This document shows, piece by piece, positions 9,145-18,880 of a DNA stretch of 64,000 bases. A program made the translations under genes and the position numbers. The notes under the pieces are model-generated. The model was not told the DNA's origin. It saw only the letters and a program-made list of their open reading frames with translations, and searched no databases. Source of the stretch: Verrucomicrobiia bacterium. GTDB lineage: Bacteria; Verrucomicrobiota; Verrucomicrobiia; Palsa-1439. The DNA is taken from NCBI GenBank assembly GCA_022072455.1, contig JAJVHY010000021.1, forward strand, positions 115,847-179,846. The letters run 5' to 3'. Position 1 is the stretch's first letter. Each line of letters opens with the position of its first letter.

Positions 9145-10476
9145 ATGAGCTTTCCAAAAAACTTCCTCTGGGGTGCCGCCGCCGCTGCGTATCAAATCGA
9201 AGGCGCAGCACGGGCCGATGGCCGCGGCGAATCTGTTTGGGACATGTTCTGCCGCAAGCCCGGGGCCGTCTGGAATGGACAATCGGGGGCCGTCGCCTGT
9301 GACCATTACCGGCGGTTTAAGCGCGACGTCGCCATGATGAAATCACTCGGGCTTCAAGCCTACCGGCTGTCGGTCGCGTGGCCACGCGTGATTCCGAACG
9401 GCACCGGCAAGACGAACGCGAAGGGATTGGCCTTTTATGACAAGCTCATTGATGAATTGCTCGCGGCCGACATCCAACCGTTTGTGACGCTGTTCCATTG
9501 GGATTATCCGCTGCCGCTGTACAACCGGGGTGGCTGGCTCAACCGCGACAGCGCGGAGTGGTTTGCCGACTATACCAAAATTGTTGTGGCGAAACTGTCC
9601 GACCGGGTCAAGCACTGGATGACATTGAACGAGCCCTTTGCGTTCGTCGGCGTCGGCCACCAAAGCGGTCAGCATGCGCCCGGCGACAAGCATGCGTGGG
9701 CGGAGACGTTGCGAGTCGTCCACAATGTGTTGCGCTCACACGGCCGCGCCGTGCAAGTCATCCGCTCGCATGGAAAACTCAAACCACAGATCGGCTGGGC
9801 GCCGTGTGGGCGGACTTGCATCCCGGCCACGCCCAACGACATCCAGTCGGCGCGCGCCGCGATGTTTACAATCACCGAGCGCACGTTGTGGCAACACACG
9901 TGGTGGAGCGACCCGGTATTTTTCGGCCGTTACCCCGCCGAAGGGCTGAAAGTTTTTGGCGCTGACGCGCCGAAGATCGAACCGGGCGACATGCAGACGA
10001 TCCAGCAACCGCTCGATTTCTTCGGTGTCAACATATACTGGGGCGACATCATTCGCGGCGGCAAGCAAATCCCACCGGCGGTCGGCCACGCGCTTACGAC
10101 GTATGGTTGGACAGTCACGCCCGAGGCGCTGTACTGGGGCCCGCGGTTCTTGCAGGAACGTTACAAAGTTCCGGTCATCATCACCGAGAATGGCATGGGC
10201 AACACTGATTGGATTTCACTGGATGGCCAAGTCCACGACCCGCAGCGCATTGATTTTCTCCACCGCCATCTCCGCGAGTTGCGCCGCGCCTGCGCGGACG
10301 GCGTAGATGTGCGCGGCTACTTCCAGTGGTCAATCATGGATAACTTCGAGTGGAATGAAGGCTACAAGCAACGCTTCGGCCTCGTCTACGTTGACTACCC
10401 GACTCAGCGGCGCATTCCGAAGGATAGCGCGTACTGGTACAAGCGCGTCATCGAAACGAACGGCGCGAATCTGTGA
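9145..10476 (+). CDS. GH1 beta-glucosidase
   Basis: The protein (443 residues from the ATG at 9145) opens with SFPKNFLWGAAAAAYQIEG, the typical GH1 N-terminus, and has both catalytic glutamates: acid/base Glu in TLNEPFAF and nucleophile Glu in ITENGMG. The C-terminal WSIMDNFEWNEGY block that binds the sugar is also present. An upstream in-frame start at 9058 would add 29 unlikely residues and is not favoured. No signal peptide is seen, so it hydrolyses imported beta-glucosides in the cytoplasm. Its stop overlaps the GTG of the following methyltransferase gene by 4 bases, an unusual pairing of unrelated functions. Confidence 0.95.
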   Translation: MSFPKNFLWGAAAAAYQIEGAARADGRGESVWDMFCRKPGAVWNGQSGAVACDHYRRFKRDVAMMKSLGLQAYRLSVAWPRVIPNGTGKTNAKGLAFYDKLIDELLAADIQPFVTLFHWDYPLPLYNRGGWLNRDSAEWFADYTKIVVAKLSDRVKHWMTLNEPFAFVGVGHQSGQHAPGDKHAWAETLRVVHNVLRSHGRAVQVIRSHGKLKPQIGWAPCGRTCIPATPNDIQSARAAMFTITERTLWQHTWWSDPVFFGRYPAEGLKVFGADAPKIEPGDMQTIQQPLDFFGVNIYWGDIIRGGKQIPPAVGHALTTYGWTVTPEALYWGPRFLQERYKVPVIITENGMGNTDWISLDGQVHDPQRIDFLHRHLRELRRACADGVDVRGYFQWSIMDNFEWNEGYKQRFGLVYVDYPTQRRIPKDSAYWYKRVIETNGANL

Positions 10477-11345
10477 TCGCGTACCTTGCAGCGGATGGGT
10501 TCGTCACCGAGCTGCTGGCTGAACTCGGTGAAGTCTCCGCCGTTCACGGCCGGTTGGTCATCGCGCCCGGCCCGCGGCGGCCGGCTGCTTGGGCTGCGGA
10601 CGTTTGGCTGAATCCCGAGCGCATCGCGATCACGTCCATCAACGACGGCAGGAAAGCACTTCGGGCGCGGAGCCGGCAGTGGGCGCTCTATTCATTTCAT
10701 CTTCACCGGCGGGCGCAGCTCATCAACGAACCTTGGCAGCACAGCAGACAGGAGTTTCCCTTCCCGGCCACTCCACCGCGCGCCCTGATCGGCGGCTGGA
10801 CGTTGTTGGACGAGAAAACGATTCTCGCGGCAACGCAACGTTCCTGTCCCTTCCCACTCGGTGAAATCAACTTTGCCGAAAATCACACCGAACCACCCAG
10901 CCGGGCGTACTTGAAACTCTGGGAACTCTTCTCGCGTCTCCAAGTTTGGCCGAAGGCCGGCGAACGTTGTTTGGATCTCGGCGCGAGTCCCGGTGGTTGG
11001 ACCTGGGTTTTGCAGGGCTTGGGCGCGCACGTTGTCGCGGTGGACAAGGCCCCGCTCGCGCCGCGCGTCGCGAAACTGGTCGAATGCCGGCAAGAGAGCG
11101 CATTTGGGTTGAAGCCAGAACCGACAGATTGGCTTTTCAGCGATGTGATTTGTGAGCCAGCCCGGCTTCTCAAACTGGTGGAACGCTGGTTACCGGTCGC
11201 GGCGAACATCGTCTGCACGCTCAAGTTCAAAGGCGCAACTGATCATACCACCACGCGGGCCTTTGCCGCCATTCCTGGGTCACGGCTTCTCCACCTGCAC
11301 CACAACCGACATGAACTGACGTGGTGCCGGCTTGCGGCCATTTGA
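10473..11345 (+). CDS. RlmM-like rRNA 2'-O-methyltransferase
   Basis: The 290-residue protein starts with GTG inside the end of the GH1 gene. It has the SAM-binding motif LDLGASPGGWTWVLQ, the acidic VAVDKAPL strand, a DVICEP segment and the late LKFKGA Lys, which matches the K-D-K-E arrangement of FtsJ-type 2'-O-methyltransferases. The N-terminal 140 residues may bind RNA. RlmM in Escherichia coli methylates C2498 of 23S rRNA; the same target here is an inference. It ends 2 bases before the stop of the convergent WecA-like gene. Confidence 0.82.
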   Translation: MIAYLAADGFVTELLAELGEVSAVHGRLVIAPGPRRPAAWAADVWLNPERIAITSINDGRKALRARSRQWALYSFHLHRRAQLINEPWQHSRQEFPFPATPPRALIGGWTLLDEKTILAATQRSCPFPLGEINFAENHTEPPSRAYLKLWELFSRLQVWPKAGERCLDLGASPGGWTWVLQGLGAHVVAVDKAPLAPRVAKLVECRQESAFGLKPEPTDWLFSDVICEPARLLKLVERWLPVAANIVCTLKFKGATDHTTTRAFAAIPGSRLLHLHHNRHELTWCRLAAI

Positions 11346-11347
11346 CC

Positions 11348-12442
11348 CTATCGTTTGCTGCCGAGCTGCTCCAGCAACGTCACGATGGCGAGCATGCAAA
11401 CGGACTGCACAATAATGATAAGTGCCGCCGTCCACTCCGACCACAACAACACCGTCGCCCCCAACCCCATCGTCAGCGTAATCAGATAAATCAATGTCAC
11501 CGCCCAACTCTGTGGCAAGCCGAGTCGGACCAATCGGTGCGAAATATGATTCCGGTCACCGATGTAAACCGGCTCGCCCCGCCGCATCCGAATCCACATC
11601 ACCATCACCAAATCAAACAACGGCACCGCCAGGACAAGCAACGGAATCAAAACCGGCAAATATGTCGGTTGGGCTTCCCCGTAATACGTACCCAGTACCG
11701 GCAACACCGCCAGCATGTATCCCACAAAATGACTGCCGGCATCGCCGAGAAAAATGCTGGCTGGTTTGAAATTATGCGGGAGAAAACCAAGCAACGCCCC
11801 GGCCAAGGCCAGCCCCATCACACAGACAAAATATTGCTCCTGCATCCCGGCGATAAACGCAAAGACCAGCGCGCACACCAACCCGATGCCGGCACAGAGG
11901 CCGTCCATGTTATCGAGGAAATTCAGCGCATTCGTGATGGTGACAATCCACAACACCGTCAGAAGCAGACTCACAATCTGACTCTCCATGAACAGCGTGA
12001 TCCGGATCCCGGCCGCCCAAACCAACAACGCAATCACCACCTGCCCCGCTAACTTCGTCCGCGCCCCAAGATCGTGTTTGTCATCGTACATCCCCAGCGC
12101 CACCATCAACCCGCCGCCAACCAGCAACACCACCAGTTTCCGCCAGACCGACAACGCGCCGTCGATATACACGCGCATCTCCTCAAGATCCAAAAATGGC
12201 AGGTCAACGCGGGCCACCATCGGCAGCATCACCAGATAGTTAAATCCCACCGTCAACGCAAACGCCCCAAACACCGCGACGCCCCCCAACAACGGCATCG
12301 CCTGCGTATGAATCTTCCGTTCAAGGTCCGGCTGATCCACATAACCCCACTGAATCGAGAGCCGTTTGAAAATCGGCGTGAACACCAACGCCAGCAGAAA
12401 CGCCATGTCAAAGATAAAGAAATAAACAAGAATCCAGTTCAT
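11348..12442 (-). CDS. MraY/WecA-family glycosyl-1-phosphate transferase
   Basis: This 364-residue polytopic membrane protein (about ten spans) transfers a sugar 1-phosphate to undecaprenyl phosphate. Key family motifs are present: GMYDDKHDLGARTKL early, the ITNALNFLDNMDGL magnesium/active-site block, FLGDAGSHFVGY and the cytoplasmic DRNHISHRLVRLG loop. It begins 1 base after the stop of an upstream GT4 gene and is last in a three-gene minus-strand envelope glycan operon. The sequence fits WecA-type initiators of surface polysaccharide better than MraY, since no other cell-wall gene is adjacent (inference). Confidence 0.9.
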   Translation of the reverse strand: MNWILVYFFIFDMAFLLALVFTPIFKRLSIQWGYVDQPDLERKIHTQAMPLLGGVAVFGAFALTVGFNYLVMLPMVARVDLPFLDLEEMRVYIDGALSVWRKLVVLLVGGGLMVALGMYDDKHDLGARTKLAGQVVIALLVWAAGIRITLFMESQIVSLLLTVLWIVTITNALNFLDNMDGLCAGIGLVCALVFAFIAGMQEQYFVCVMGLALAGALLGFLPHNFKPASIFLGDAGSHFVGYMLAVLPVLGTYYGEAQPTYLPVLIPLLVLAVPLFDLVMVMWIRMRRGEPVYIGDRNHISHRLVRLGLPQSWAVTLIYLITLTMGLGATVLLWSEWTAALIIIVQSVCMLAIVTLLEQLGSKR

Positions 12443-12443
12443 C

Positions 12444-13544
12444 TCAGGTCAGCTCGCGATACAATTCGTCAATTCGCCGCACCATCAACTCCTCCGCAAA
12501 CTCCTCCCGCACCAATTGTCGGCCTTGTGCGCCGAATTTAGTCGCCAGCTCCCGGTCGCGCAACAACCGAATCACCGCCGCCGCCACCCCGCCGGCATCC
12601 TCCGCCCGCACCAAAAAACCCGTCTCGCCATCCCGGCAAACCTCGCGTGCCCCGTCCACATCGAACGCCACGACCGGCACCCCGCTCGCCAATGCCTGCG
12701 ACACCGTTCGCGGCAACCCTTCGCGCAACGACAAATGCACCAGCACATCCATCTGCGCCATATAGCTGGGAATCTCCTCCGGTCGCACCAACCCGGTAAA
12801 GATAAACCGATCGCTCATCCCCATTTCCGCCGCCCACCGCTCATACTTCTCGCGGTAAATCCCGTCCCCCACCAACAAAAACTTCACCTGCGGCACCGCC
12901 GCGACTATCTGCGGGGCGGCTTCAAACAAATACTCGTGCCCCTTCAACCGAAACAATCGCGCCACCTTCCCCACCACAAAATCACCCCGCCGCTTTCCCT
13001 CCAGAAACGCGTCAATCTTCATCCCACTGCGAATCGTCACATACTTCCCGCCAATCCCGGCCGCCTGATACTGCTCCGTCATCGCATCAGCCACCGAAAC
13101 AAACTGCGTCGTCCACTGCCCCGCGACCTGTTCTGCCCAGCGGAAGAGCCAATTCCCGAGCGGATTCTGATACCGGTAAAACGACGGCCCATGAATCGTA
13201 TGCACCACCACCGGCACACCCGCCAATCGCGCTGCCAGACGCCCGACAAACCCCGCCTTACCGGAATGCGTGTGGACGATGTCGTACCGGTTCTTCTCAA
13301 ACAACCGGCGCAAGGCCCGACAGGCCTGCACATCCAACCAAGGATTTAGTTCGCGGCGTAATTCATCGAGCACTATCGTCGGCACCCCGGCGGCCAGTGA
13401 ACCTTCCGGTCCCGTCTGCGGGCCGGTCACCAAATCACATTCATACCCGAGTCGCCGTAAACCGCGACACGTGGCGATCGTGTTCTCCTGCGCGCCGCCG
13501 ACGATCAGCCGGGTGATGACGTGACACACTTTCAGGGCTGCCAT
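12444..13544 (-). CDS. GT4-family glycosyltransferase
   Basis: The 366-residue GT-B glycosyltransferase begins with KVCHVITRLIVGGAQENT, a common GT4 N-terminus with the acceptor-loop GGAQ motif. HTHSGKAGFVGRLAARLAG follows, and then the C-lobe blocks KVARLFRLKGHEYL and LLVGDG. The donor-binding EGLPRTVSQALASGVPVVA contains the E-x7-E-like signature in part (E...A). It probably adds a sugar to the lipid-linked product of the neighbouring WecA-like enzyme. It overlaps the GT39-like gene upstream by 13 bases, so it is part of the same transcript. Confidence 0.9.
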   Translation of the reverse strand: MAALKVCHVITRLIVGGAQENTIATCRGLRRLGYECDLVTGPQTGPEGSLAAGVPTIVLDELRRELNPWLDVQACRALRRLFEKNRYDIVHTHSGKAGFVGRLAARLAGVPVVVHTIHGPSFYRYQNPLGNWLFRWAEQVAGQWTTQFVSVADAMTEQYQAAGIGGKYVTIRSGMKIDAFLEGKRRGDFVVGKVARLFRLKGHEYLFEAAPQIVAAVPQVKFLLVGDGIYREKYERWAAEMGMSDRFIFTGLVRPEEIPSYMAQMDVLVHLSLREGLPRTVSQALASGVPVVAFDVDGAREVCRDGETGFLVRAEDAGGVAAAVIRLLRDRELATKFGAQGRQLVREEFAEELMVRRIDELYRELT

Positions 13545-15379
13545 TCAAATACTCCGCGATGAATTTCCCGGCCACAATGCCGTTCCACCATCCCCAAGTC
13601 CAGCCCGCGCGGGTAACCGTAATTCCGACTGATCCGCTTCAACTCCGACGGATTGACATAAATATGTGTCACTCCGTTCGTAGCGTTGGCCGGGAACCGA
13701 TCAAACGCCGACGCCCACACCACCGGATGCCGGGCATGATGAACGCGCGCCTCGCCGATGTACAACACCCGCGCCGTCGCCGGTAGATTCTCATTCATCC
13801 ACACAATTGGCGCAAACACACCGCGTCCCAATTCGACAAGAAACTCACGTTCGCTCACTTGTCCCAGCAGCAGATTCCACGGGAGCACCGCCCCCATCCA
13901 CGCCAACCCGGTCAACCACACCGCCGCCACAATTCCCCGGCACCACTTCCCCACGGAGTCCAAGGCACAGGCACCCAGCAGCGCCACCACCGGCAATACC
14001 GGAAACAAAAACCGCCACGGGCGGAACGTCAGGAGGTACCACCCGAGATACGCCAACACAAACAACCCCGCCGCCCGCCGCACCCGGCCATTGTCGCGAA
14101 TCAACAATGCCAGCGGCGCCGCCAGCAACAGCGTCGGCACCGCCCCGTTTTCGATAAACGAGTATTGCCAGATCCGCTCGACGAATTGCGCGAGGCCGGT
14201 CGTGTCAAAGCTTGCATAATGTTTTGCGGCAAACACTCCGGCTTGTTCCGTCGTCCACAATTCACTGCGCGATAGCAACGGATAGATCGGATTCCCTGTC
14301 AACGACCAGTTCTTGAGCAACCACGGTAAGGGCGCAATGCCGGCCAGGAAGATTCCCCAGACTGACCGGCGCAACACCAACAGCCAGAGCCCGCAAGGCA
14401 AGAGCACGACCGGGATGGCAGTCCACTTCGTTGCCACCGCGCCGCCAGCCGCCAGCCCGGCCAGCCAGATCCACCGGTTGCCGTCAAATGCGAGCAGCAC
14501 ACCACCAAACGCCAGCGTCGCATAGAACGTCGTCGCCAAATCGATGCGCGCCGTCTGGCTCAGGTCTTGGATAAAGGGCACGCAGTAGAACAAGGCCGCC
14601 GCCAGCAGCCCGACCCGGCGCGACCATAATTTACCGGCGACGGCGTAGACGGCCAGCGCGCTCAACCAGCCGAAACACCAATGCAACATTTTCGTGGCGA
14701 TATCCGACCGGGTGACCAAGCCCAGCAGATACAGCATCTCGGTCAGTTGCGGCAGATTGGAATAGAAGTTGTGTGGGAGGAAAATGATCCGCCCAGCTTT
14801 CAAGTATTCGCTGGGTGCGCCAAGATGATATTCGAGTTCGTCGTATTCAAACGGCGGCGTGACCGCGCCGAACAGACAGAGCAAGACGGCCAGCAGAATC
14901 ACCGGCCACAACCATCCCGCGCCCTCCGGTCGGCTCCAGTTGCGAAAGTACGCCCGTGGCGCCGGCAATAACCAAGCCGCTGCCAGAAGAAAAATCCACC
15001 CCACTTTGCCGGTGGCGAAGCAACCAATGACCAAAACACCGGTCGCCATGAGCCATAGTCCAACTGCGAGCGCAAACAAACCGGTCAACAATGTCCGCTC
15101 CCGCACGAGCCGGTCGAGCACCACCGCCCCGCCGGCAAACGCCGTTACCAAGACCGCCAAACACCACAAGCCATCGCCGAAGCGCCGGAGCCAGAAGTCG
15201 CCAAAGTGCTCGCCCACCGTCCACGCCGGTAAGTTTTCCGCCAACCAGACCGGATAGAGCCAGGCGTGAAAGTGAAAAAAGAAAACCGTCGCCACCGCCA
15301 GGCCCCAACCGAAAGCGAGCCAGCGCGTCAGCCGGGGAGTGAAGCGTGGGGTAAAAGAATCGCCCGCGTCGTGGGTCAT
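13532..15379 (-). CDS. GT39/ArnT-like membrane glycosyltransferase
   Basis: The 615-residue protein has about twelve predicted membrane spans and the family acidic motif in the first large periplasmic loop (PPFEYDELEYHLGAP). Such enzymes transfer sugars from polyprenyl-phosphate donors on the outer face of the inner membrane. It is first in the operon with the GT4 and WecA-like genes, overlapping the former by 13 bases, which suggests decoration of the same surface glycan or of proteins. Its start lies 94 bases from the divergent gmhB start. Specificity cannot be read from sequence. Confidence 0.82.
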   Translation of the reverse strand: MTHDAGDSFTPRFTPRLTRWLAFGWGLAVATVFFFHFHAWLYPVWLAENLPAWTVGEHFGDFWLRRFGDGLWCLAVLVTAFAGGAVVLDRLVRERTLLTGLFALAVGLWLMATGVLVIGCFATGKVGWIFLLAAAWLLPAPRAYFRNWSRPEGAGWLWPVILLAVLLCLFGAVTPPFEYDELEYHLGAPSEYLKAGRIIFLPHNFYSNLPQLTEMLYLLGLVTRSDIATKMLHWCFGWLSALAVYAVAGKLWSRRVGLLAAALFYCVPFIQDLSQTARIDLATTFYATLAFGGVLLAFDGNRWIWLAGLAAGGAVATKWTAIPVVLLPCGLWLLVLRRSVWGIFLAGIAPLPWLLKNWSLTGNPIYPLLSRSELWTTEQAGVFAAKHYASFDTTGLAQFVERIWQYSFIENGAVPTLLLAAPLALLIRDNGRVRRAAGLFVLAYLGWYLLTFRPWRFLFPVLPVVALLGACALDSVGKWCRGIVAAVWLTGLAWMGAVLPWNLLLGQVSEREFLVELGRGVFAPIVWMNENLPATARVLYIGEARVHHARHPVVWASAFDRFPANATNGVTHIYVNPSELKRISRNYGYPRGLDLGMVERHCGREIHRGVFEWQP

Positions 15380-15473
15380 GCTGCGACGATTCTAGCGTGA
15401 GTACCGCAAACCGCAAGCCGCCCGGAGAATTGCGCCTTGCCGGGGGGATGTTTCACATTACAATCCGCCGCCA

Positions 15474-16013
15474 ATGAGCAACCGAGCTGTGTTTTTGGAT
15501 CGCGATGGCGTGTTGATGCAGGACTCCAATTATGTGGGCCACGTGGAGCGCGTGGTCATTCTCGACAGCGCACCACACGCGGTCCGACGGTTGCAGGAGG
15601 CCGGCTTTCGGGTGTTTGTCGTGACGAACCAGTCAGGCGTCGGGCGCGGCTATTTTACCCGCCAAGCGGTGGATGAAATCCATGCGTTGCTCGACCGGGA
15701 GTTCGCCAAGGTCGGGGCGCGGATTGAACGATATTATGTCTGTCCGCATCATCCCGAAGACAAATGCGCGTGCCGGAAACCGAGTCCGAAGTTGCTCCAA
15801 CAAGCAGCGGCGGAGTTCGCACTCGATCTGAAGCAGTGTTATATGATCGGGGACCGACGCAGTGACGTGGAATGCGGCCAGAATGCCGGCGCGCGGGCAG
15901 TCTTGGTGTTGACCGGCGCGGGCGCGGAGACGCTGGCCAAAGGCGAAGCGCGACCGGACCACGTGGCCGCGACTGTCGGTGCGGCAGTGGACTGGATTTT
16001 AGGGCAGAAGTGA
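15474..16013 (+). CDS. gmhB: D-glycero-D-manno-heptose 1,7-bisphosphate 7-phosphatase (GmhB-like HAD phosphatase)
   Basis: This 179-residue HAD phosphatase has the FLDRDGVLMQD motif I with nucleophile Asp9 and acid/base Asp11, the motif II VVTNQSG and the metal-binding MIGDRRSDVECG. The CPHHPEDKCACRKP loop holds the zinc ligands typical of GmhB and of the HisB phosphatase domain. GmhB makes heptose 1-phosphate for lipopolysaccharide core, which fits the glycosyltransferases next door. A histidinol-phosphatase role is possible, but no his genes are near. The following gene starts 13 bases after its stop. Confidence 0.9.
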   Translation: MSNRAVFLDRDGVLMQDSNYVGHVERVVILDSAPHAVRRLQEAGFRVFVVTNQSGVGRGYFTRQAVDEIHALLDREFAKVGARIERYYVCPHHPEDKCACRKPSPKLLQQAAAEFALDLKQCYMIGDRRSDVECGQNAGARAVLVLTGAGAETLAKGEARPDHVAATVGAAVDWILGQK

Positions 16014-16026
16014 ATATGGTTGGGGC

Positions 16027-16872
16027 ATGTTGCGTGAAGCCGACCGGCTGGCATTGGTAAAATTACTCACAGACGACGACCCGACTGTGTGGCGGTTGCT
16101 GGAGGAACGGTTCGCTGTGATGGGCCAGGACGGTCGCGATTTTCTCGATGATCTTCTGCAAACTCCCGAGACTGGCGCCCACCGCGGCGCGCAGTGGATC
16201 AAGCGCTCGCTGCAGGAGCGCGAGGCAGCCGAAGCGCTCGCGCAGTTTTGTGCGATCTGCGATTCGCCAGCCGACTTGAGTCGGGGCTGTTGGTTCCTGG
16301 CCAAAACGCGCTATCCGGAATTGGACGCCACCGCGTATGAGGCGCGCGTGGCTGAAATGGCGCAGGAGTTGCGCGCCCGGTTGACCGGTCGCGAAACGCC
16401 CCGGGGCACCATCGAGGTGGTGAACCGGCATCTGTTTGGGACACTGGGGTTCCGCGGAAACAAGCGCGACTATTATGATCCCGACAACAGCTATTTGAAT
16501 CGCGTGCTGGATCGGCGGTTGGGGATCCCGATTTCGTTATCAGTTTTGTATCTGCTCGTGGGCCGGCGGTTGCACTTGCCGCTCAGCGGCGTGAATTTGC
16601 CGGGGCATTTCGTCATCCAATGGCAATCGCGGCTGGCGAAGTTTTTCATCGATCCTTTCAACGAAGGCCGCGTGTTAACCGAGGCGGATTGCCGGGAATA
16701 CTGTACACAGATGGGGCTGAAATTCCGGTCGAGTTCGTTGAGTGCGGCGTCCACCCGGCAAATCATGACCCGGCTGTGCCGGAATCTGCACGCGATTTAT
16801 ACGGCAAACGACCCGAGCCGGGTGCCCCCCTTGGAGCGCGCCATTGCCTTACTCACCGCCGGAGCGGATTGA
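16027..16872 (+). CDS. SirB1-family transglutaminase-like protein
   Basis: The 281-residue protein matches the SirB1/transglutaminase-like group. The core block RDYYDPDNSYLNRVLDRR, then GIPISLSVLYLLVGRRL and NLPGHFVIQW, are typical of this family. The usual catalytic Cys of transglutaminases is not evident, as is common in SirB1 proteins, so it may bind rather than cleave. A tetratricopeptide-like C-terminus is short here. Function is unknown in the family. It is co-directional with gmhB and converges on the exported protein gene 6 bases further on. Confidence 0.8.
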   Translation: MLREADRLALVKLLTDDDPTVWRLLEERFAVMGQDGRDFLDDLLQTPETGAHRGAQWIKRSLQEREAAEALAQFCAICDSPADLSRGCWFLAKTRYPELDATAYEARVAEMAQELRARLTGRETPRGTIEVVNRHLFGTLGFRGNKRDYYDPDNSYLNRVLDRRLGIPISLSVLYLLVGRRLHLPLSGVNLPGHFVIQWQSRLAKFFIDPFNEGRVLTEADCREYCTQMGLKFRSSSLSAASTRQIMTRLCRNLHAIYTANDPSRVPPLERAIALLTAGAD

Positions 16873-16878
16873 GTCCGG

Positions 16879-18870
16879 CTAGGGGCTGCTGAGCTTCATC
16901 TTGATCTTACCCGCGCCGCCCTCACCGACGATATAATACGTGTTGGTCCCATCAGTCCGGAACGTCAACCCCGGGCTGGGAAAACTTGGCGACGTGCTCC
17001 CACAGTTCACCGGCACGAGTCCATCACAAGTCCCCTTCCAGACCGAAAAGATCGTCGCGATATTGCTGTCCGAAGCATCGAGCGTAAAATGGCGATTCGG
17101 AGCCGCCACCGGTGGGGTGAGTTTCCAGACGACATCCGCGCCACCAGTCCCACAAACTGAATCCTGAAATTGAGCCGTGTAGCGGGTGGTGTTCGCTCCG
17201 GCCTTGAACGGGATACTCGTAATCGCCAGCGCATTCGAACAGGAATCATTGATTCCCGGACAAGACAACTGTGTCGTCGGATCGCGACCGATGGAGCGCA
17301 GGGCTTTCGTATCGAAGGCGGAGCACTCGACCCACCCGTCCGGCAGACTGTTGGTAACGCCGCTGTTGTTGAACAACCGCAACAACTTCGTCATGGCGAG
17401 CGTCGCCGCCAAGTCCTCCCCCCCGGCCACGATCCGGGCTTGGTCAACCAGATCCGCCGGGAAATTGGCATTACATACCGCTGGATCCGCCCCGAGCAAC
17501 ACCGTGTTGCCAATCGCAGCAATCAGTTCGGCGGCCAATTTTTTCCGGGCCTGACATAATTTGGCGCCGCGCAGTTTTTGGTTTTGGGTGCCACCACCTT
17601 CACCGGTCACCTTGGTGCTGCGCCAATACAGCCCCAACGCTTCAATCATCGCGAGTTCACTGGGCTCGGTCACATTGTTATACCGCGGCAAGGTCGGCAG
17701 GGAAATGAAACCCAGATTCAAGCCGCCTTCGCAACTGGCCTGAATGGCTTTCCGGAGGGTGACGCAATTGCCGGCCTCGGTCGAGTCGGGATGACTCAGC
17801 CAGAACCGGGCACTCCGCGTCACACACGGTCCAGGCGGCGGGGGCGGTTGCGGCGGCGTCAAAAACAACGACGCGGAGACCGTGTATTCCTGTCCCGGCG
17901 GGATGTTGATGGATTTGGCGGCGTTGTTCCCCCAATAATAGAGCACCGCCGTATCGCCGCCACCGGTGCCGCTTTGGCAGTTCGAGTCCGCGGTTGCAAT
18001 GGGGCGCGCCGGATCAACGGTGTACTCAAATGCCGTTCCAACCGCCGATGGCCAGCAGGTGTACTGCACTAAATCAGGCGGCACCGGGAGCGGTTCAACA
18101 GATGCCGGCCCCGCCACCGTGCCAAAGATTGAAAATGTCGGCGGCGCGGGATTGACGTCGTTATCTTCAATCCGGTAGGCGTCAAATGTCGGGCCATTAA
18201 ACTGGGCTTCGGTGATGACCGGGCTGCAAATGGGTTTATTGACTTGGAACGTCGGCCCGTCATCGGTGCCAACTTGGAAATCCCACAGATAGCGGATGCC
18301 GACTCGCGCGGAGATAAAGCCCGTGTTGCGAATGGTCGTCGTGACTTCGACTGTCGTTGTTTCGAAGCTGTCGCCGTTGACCCGGACATCCTGGATGATC
18401 GTCAACCGGTCCGGCGTGATCGGCGGCCCCGACAAGTCGTAGGTTGTCCGCACCCCGGTGGTGCCGAGCATTTGCGCGACCCCAAATGGATCCAGGGTGA
18501 CATTGGTATAGCTTGAGGATTTACTGCCGAGGTCTTGAATGTAATCAGTCGCGGTGAGATAGGACCGAATGGTGTTGAATGATGTCCCGGGACTCCCGCT
18601 GCCGAACAAAACATTGAGGCCGGGGCCCGCCGGATGCGCCGGGCCCGTGGTCACGGTATATTGGCCGACTCCGGAGCCGACCGCATCTTCCACAAACACG
18701 CGATAGAAGCTATTGCCGGCTTCCAGCGTGCCGCCCCGTCCCACCTTGGGGCTGGTCTGCGCCCAAGCGGCTGCGCCGCTCACGATAATGCCACAGGCCA
18801 CCGTCATCCACCCAATGCAACTCAAGCGACAGGGCTTCACGCTGATCTCCGATGCTGAATTCTTTTTCAT
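16879..18870 (-). CDS. Exported protein with a shared Cys-containing C-terminal module (unknown function)
   Basis: The start at 18870 gives a 663-residue protein with a signal peptide ending near AWAQ; a longer reading to 19173 runs into the upstream gene and is rejected. The first 300 residues are beta-rich and not recognised. A proline-rich linker (PPQPPPPPGP) leads into a module of about 330 residues beginning CVTRSARFWLSHPDS and including AMIEALGLYWR, FNNSGVTN and a Cys-rich ECS...CPGIND segment. It ends in a beta-sandwich tail with FSVWKGTC and YYIVGEGGAG. The same module is in the upstream neighbour, and its tail recurs in both subtilases of this cluster. It is last of four tandem exported-protein genes, 10 bases after the previous stop. 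Confidence 0.8.
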   Translation of the reverse strand: MKKNSASEISVKPCRLSCIGWMTVACGIIVSGAAAWAQTSPKVGRGGTLEAGNSFYRVFVEDAVGSGVGQYTVTTGPAHPAGPGLNVLFGSGSPGTSFNTIRSYLTATDYIQDLGSKSSSYTNVTLDPFGVAQMLGTTGVRTTYDLSGPPITPDRLTIIQDVRVNGDSFETTTVEVTTTIRNTGFISARVGIRYLWDFQVGTDDGPTFQVNKPICSPVITEAQFNGPTFDAYRIEDNDVNPAPPTFSIFGTVAGPASVEPLPVPPDLVQYTCWPSAVGTAFEYTVDPARPIATADSNCQSGTGGGDTAVLYYWGNNAAKSINIPPGQEYTVSASLFLTPPQPPPPPGPCVTRSARFWLSHPDSTEAGNCVTLRKAIQASCEGGLNLGFISLPTLPRYNNVTEPSELAMIEALGLYWRSTKVTGEGGGTQNQKLRGAKLCQARKKLAAELIAAIGNTVLLGADPAVCNANFPADLVDQARIVAGGEDLAATLAMTKLLRLFNNSGVTNSLPDGWVECSAFDTKALRSIGRDPTTQLSCPGINDSCSNALAITSIPFKAGANTTRYTAQFQDSVCGTGGADVVWKLTPPVAAPNRHFTLDASDSNIATIFSVWKGTCDGLVPVNCGSTSPSFPSPGLTFRTDGTNTYYIVGEGGAGKIKMKLSSP

Positions 18871-18880
18871 AGCGAATGCC